From contig JAVJVZ010000063.1 in NCBI GenBank assembly GCA_040220855.1, positions 12,312-76,311 on the forward strand: a DNA stretch of 64,000 nucleotides, read 5' to 3'. A model generated the notes under the pieces. The model had not been told where the DNA came from and searched no databases. It saw only the letters and a list, made by a program, of their open reading frames with translations. Shown piece after piece: positions 62,192 to 64,000 of the stretch. Within the stretch, counting starts at the first letter, position 1; each line of letters starts with the position of its first letter. The position numbers were made by a program, and so were the translations under genes. The stretch is from JACKNG01 sp040220855. GTDB lineage: Bacteria > Pseudomonadota > Gammaproteobacteria > Ga0077536.

Positions 62192-64000
62192 CCCTGACCG
62201 CTCGCGCAAGCCTGCGCTACCTCGCGCACCACCGGGCGCAATGTCTGCTGGCAATCGTCGGCATTGCGCTCGGCGTCGCCATCGTGATCGGCATCCAGGC
62301 CACCCAGCAGGCCGCGCGCAATGCCTTCGCCGCGTCGCTGCGTGGCGTCTTCGGCGATGCCACGCACAGCATCAGCGCGGCCGCCGGCACCTTCGACGAA
62401 AGCGTACTCGCGCTCGCCCGCCGCCACGCACCTGCGCTGGGCGCGAGTCCGGTGGTAGCCGGCAATCTGCGCGTGCACCACGCGGCCGGCAGTGTCAGCC
62501 TGCGCCTGGTCGGCGTCGACCCGTTCAGTGCCACGATCCGCGGCGAGAGCGCCGAACTGCCGCTCGAACGTTTCATCACCGAGCCTGGCACCGCGATGCT
62601 CGGTGCCGAGCTCGCCGCCCGGCTCGGCGTCGTCGCGGGAGACCGGCTGGCGGGGGAGACCGTGACCGGACCGGTCGCACTGACCATCATCGCCGTGCTC
62701 GAACGCAGCGACGTTGGCCCGGTAGCCGATGCCGTGCTCGTCGACATTGCCACCGCGCAGGAACTGCTCGGCCTCGCCGGGCGTCTCACCGCGCTAGAAC
62801 TCGATGCGACCAGCGAGCCGGGCTCGGCCGCGCAGCTTGCCGACCTGCGCGCAGCACTGCCGGCGACGCTGACACTCGCCTCGAGCGGCGGCGCCGCACG
62901 CGGCGCGCGCCAGCTCACACGTGCCTTCTACACCAACCTCGACGCGCTCAGCCTGCTCGCCCTGCTCGTCGGCGGCTTCATGATCTACAACACCATGGCG
63001 TTTCTCGTCGTACAGCGGCAGACGCTGTTCGCGCGGCTGCGCGCGCTCGGCATCACGTGCGCGGCGGTGGCACGGCAGGTCGCCGTCGAGGCGCTGCTGC
63101 TCGGCGCGCTCGGCGGCGTGCTCGGCACCGCACTCGGCCACGCACTGGCCGCGCGGCTGCTCGCACCGTTCACGCGGACACTCGGCGATCATTACCACGG
63201 CGCGAGCGCTGCAACGCTCAGCTTCTCACCGCTACTGGCGCTCGCCGGCATCGTGCTGGCCATACTCGTCACGCTGCTCGCCGCGCTCCACCCCGCCTGG
63301 CAGGCCGCGCGCGTACCGCCCGTGGTCGCACTTGCGGCGGCTGCCCGCGACCGCGACCACGGCGGCCCGTGGCGCATGCGCTCCGCGCTGGCCTGCGCGC
63401 TCACCGGCAGCGCGCTGCTGGCCGTCTCGACGCGCTCGTTGTACGCAGGCTTCGCCGCCCTCGCGGCGTTGCTGCTGGCCGCCATCCTGGTCACGCCGAG
63501 CCTGGTCGGCTACCTGCTGAGCCTGCTCGCGCGGCACGCCGGCCCGCGCCTGCCGCTCGCCGAGCGCCTCGCCGTGAAGAGCGCGCGGCGCTCGCTCGGA
63601 CGTATCGGTCTCGCCGTCGCCGCGCTGATGGCGGCCACCGCGACCAGCATCGGCGTAGGCCTGATGGTGGCGAGTTTCCGCGTCGCCGTCGCCGACTGGC
63701 TGGGCCAGCTCCTGCGCGCCGAGGTCTACGTCTCACAGGAGCCCGGCGACGCCGCGCCACCGTTGATCGATGCGGCGCTCGCGGCCGAGTTCGCCGCCCT
63801 GCCCGAGGTCGCCGCGCTGAGCCGCGTGCGCCGGCTGGTGCGGCGCGCGCCGGACAGCGGCCACGAGCTGACCGCCTACGACCTGCCGGACGCGGCCTGG
63901 GCGGGATTCGAGTTCACGGCCGGAGACGCCGACGCGATCCGGCCCGAGTGGTCGCGCGGCGAGGCGGTCATCGTGTCGGCACCCTATGCCTGGCACCACG
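62188..64000 (+). CDS. FtsX-type ABC permease, large (YbbP-like), cut by window edge
   Basis: Starts at GTG 62188 in a GTGA overlap with the ATPase stop and stays open to the window end (604 codons). A first membrane helix (CLLAIVGIALGVAIVIG) is followed by a periplasmic domain of about 200 residues, then spans of the FtsX block (LSLLALLVGGFMIYNTMAFLVV; VEALLLGALGGVLGTALGHAL; LLALAGIVLAILVTLLAAL), a linker with two more spans and a second FtsX-like start (IGLAVAALMAATATSIGVGLMV). The double block resembles YbbP, partner of YbbA. Function of that system is uncertain (lipid or toxin-like peptide handling has been proposed). Confidence 0.9.
   Translation, partial: MTLTARASLRYLAHHRAQCLLAIVGIALGVAIVIGIQATQQAARNAFAASLRGVFGDATHSISAAAGTFDESVLALARRHAPALGASPVVAGNLRVHHAAGSVSLRLVGVDPFSATIRGESAELPLERFITEPGTAMLGAELAARLGVVAGDRLAGETVTGPVALTIIAVLERSDVGPVADAVLVDIATAQELLGLAGRLTALELDATSEPGSAAQLADLRAALPATLTLASSGGAARGARQLTRAFYTNLDALSLLALLVGGFMIYNTMAFLVVQRQTLFARLRALGITCAAVARQVAVEALLLGALGGVLGTALGHALAARLLAPFTRTLGDHYHGASAATLSFSPLLALAGIVLAILVTLLAALHPAWQAARVPPVVALAAAARDRDHGGPWRMRSALACALTGSALLAVSTRSLYAGFAALAALLLAAILVTPSLVGYLLSLLARHAGPRLPLAERLAVKSARRSLGRIGLAVAALMAATATSIGVGLMVASFRVAVADWLGQLLRAEVYVSQEPGDAAPPLIDAALAAEFAALPEVAALSRVRRLVRRAPDSGHELTAYDLPDAAWAGFEFTAGDADAIRPEWSRGEAVIVSAPYAWHH

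Noticed and set aside
1..64000. tRNA, rRNA and CRISPR features
   Set aside because: No cloverleaf with a CCA-type end, no rRNA-like stretch and no regularly spaced direct repeats were recognised on either strand by eye; a covariance-model scan would be decisive.

Overview
The window looks like a chromosomal segment of a GC-rich gammaproteobacterium-like organism. Most of it (about 18.7-64 kb) is strongly GC-rich with long coding frames. It carries a clade I (Tat-type) nitrous-oxide reductase operon and many lipid/isoprenoid-type catabolic enzymes. The first 18 kb is visibly less GC-rich, is peppered with insertion-sequence debris, and carries surface-polysaccharide genes. No rRNA, tRNA or CRISPR array was recognised. 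All family names come from reading motifs by eye; no database search was run.

Region 1 (1-18.6 kb) is a surface-polysaccharide island. It opens with a cut IS630-type transposase, a deleted IS256-type transposase and an IstB-like scrap. Then come a low-molecular-weight tyrosine phosphatase, a polysaccharide deacetylase, an ATP-grasp ligase, a GT2 glycosyltransferase, an FkbM methyltransferase and a Wzx-type flippase. A full-length IS481-type element (9334-10534) has inserted against the end of another glycosyltransferase and supplies its stop codon. A leftward block then holds an ATP-grasp/GNAT fusion, a GT4 glycosyltransferase, an acyl carrier protein and the two alpha/beta-hydrolases typical of exosortase-A (PEP-CTERM) EPS loci. 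No exosortase gene is in the window.

Region 2 (18.8-30 kb) is mixed: a cupin, a DDN-like deazaflavin reductase, a transglutaminase, a membrane-anchored linalool-dehydratase-like protein, an asparagine-synthase homologue without Cys2, a second deacetylase, a GT4 glycosyltransferase, a PRISE-type (progesterone 5-beta-reductase/iridoid-synthase-like) reductase and a WecB-type UDP-GlcNAc 2-epimerase.

Region 3 (30-36 kb) is a compact leftward locus and my best candidate for an undescribed system. It encodes a YaiO-type outer-membrane barrel, a polytopic inner-membrane protein of unknown family, a processive membrane GT2 synthase and a membrane-anchored hexapeptide/bactofilin-like beta-helix protein, the first four almost without gaps, followed by a secreted repeat protein ending in a VPLPA-CTERM sorting signal. 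It reads as a synthase-dependent exopolysaccharide machine with its own sorted surface protein.

Region 4 (36-41 kb) has an acyl-CoA ligase, an MFS carrier and a Baeyer-Villiger monooxygenase. Region 5 (40.8-49.6 kb) is nosRZDFY, a small cytochrome c and apbE/nosX, tightly coupled, with a rubrerythrin-like diiron protein divergent from nosR. Region 6 (50.9-64 kb) holds an LLM flavin/F420 oxidoreductase, an SDR, a tyrosine phosphatase, a CnoX-like thioredoxin, an acyl-CoA ligase, an acyl-CoA dehydrogenase, a three-gene unit ending in a queuosine-precursor transporter, an ExoD-like protein and a LolD/YbbA-type ABC ATPase whose large permease runs off the window.
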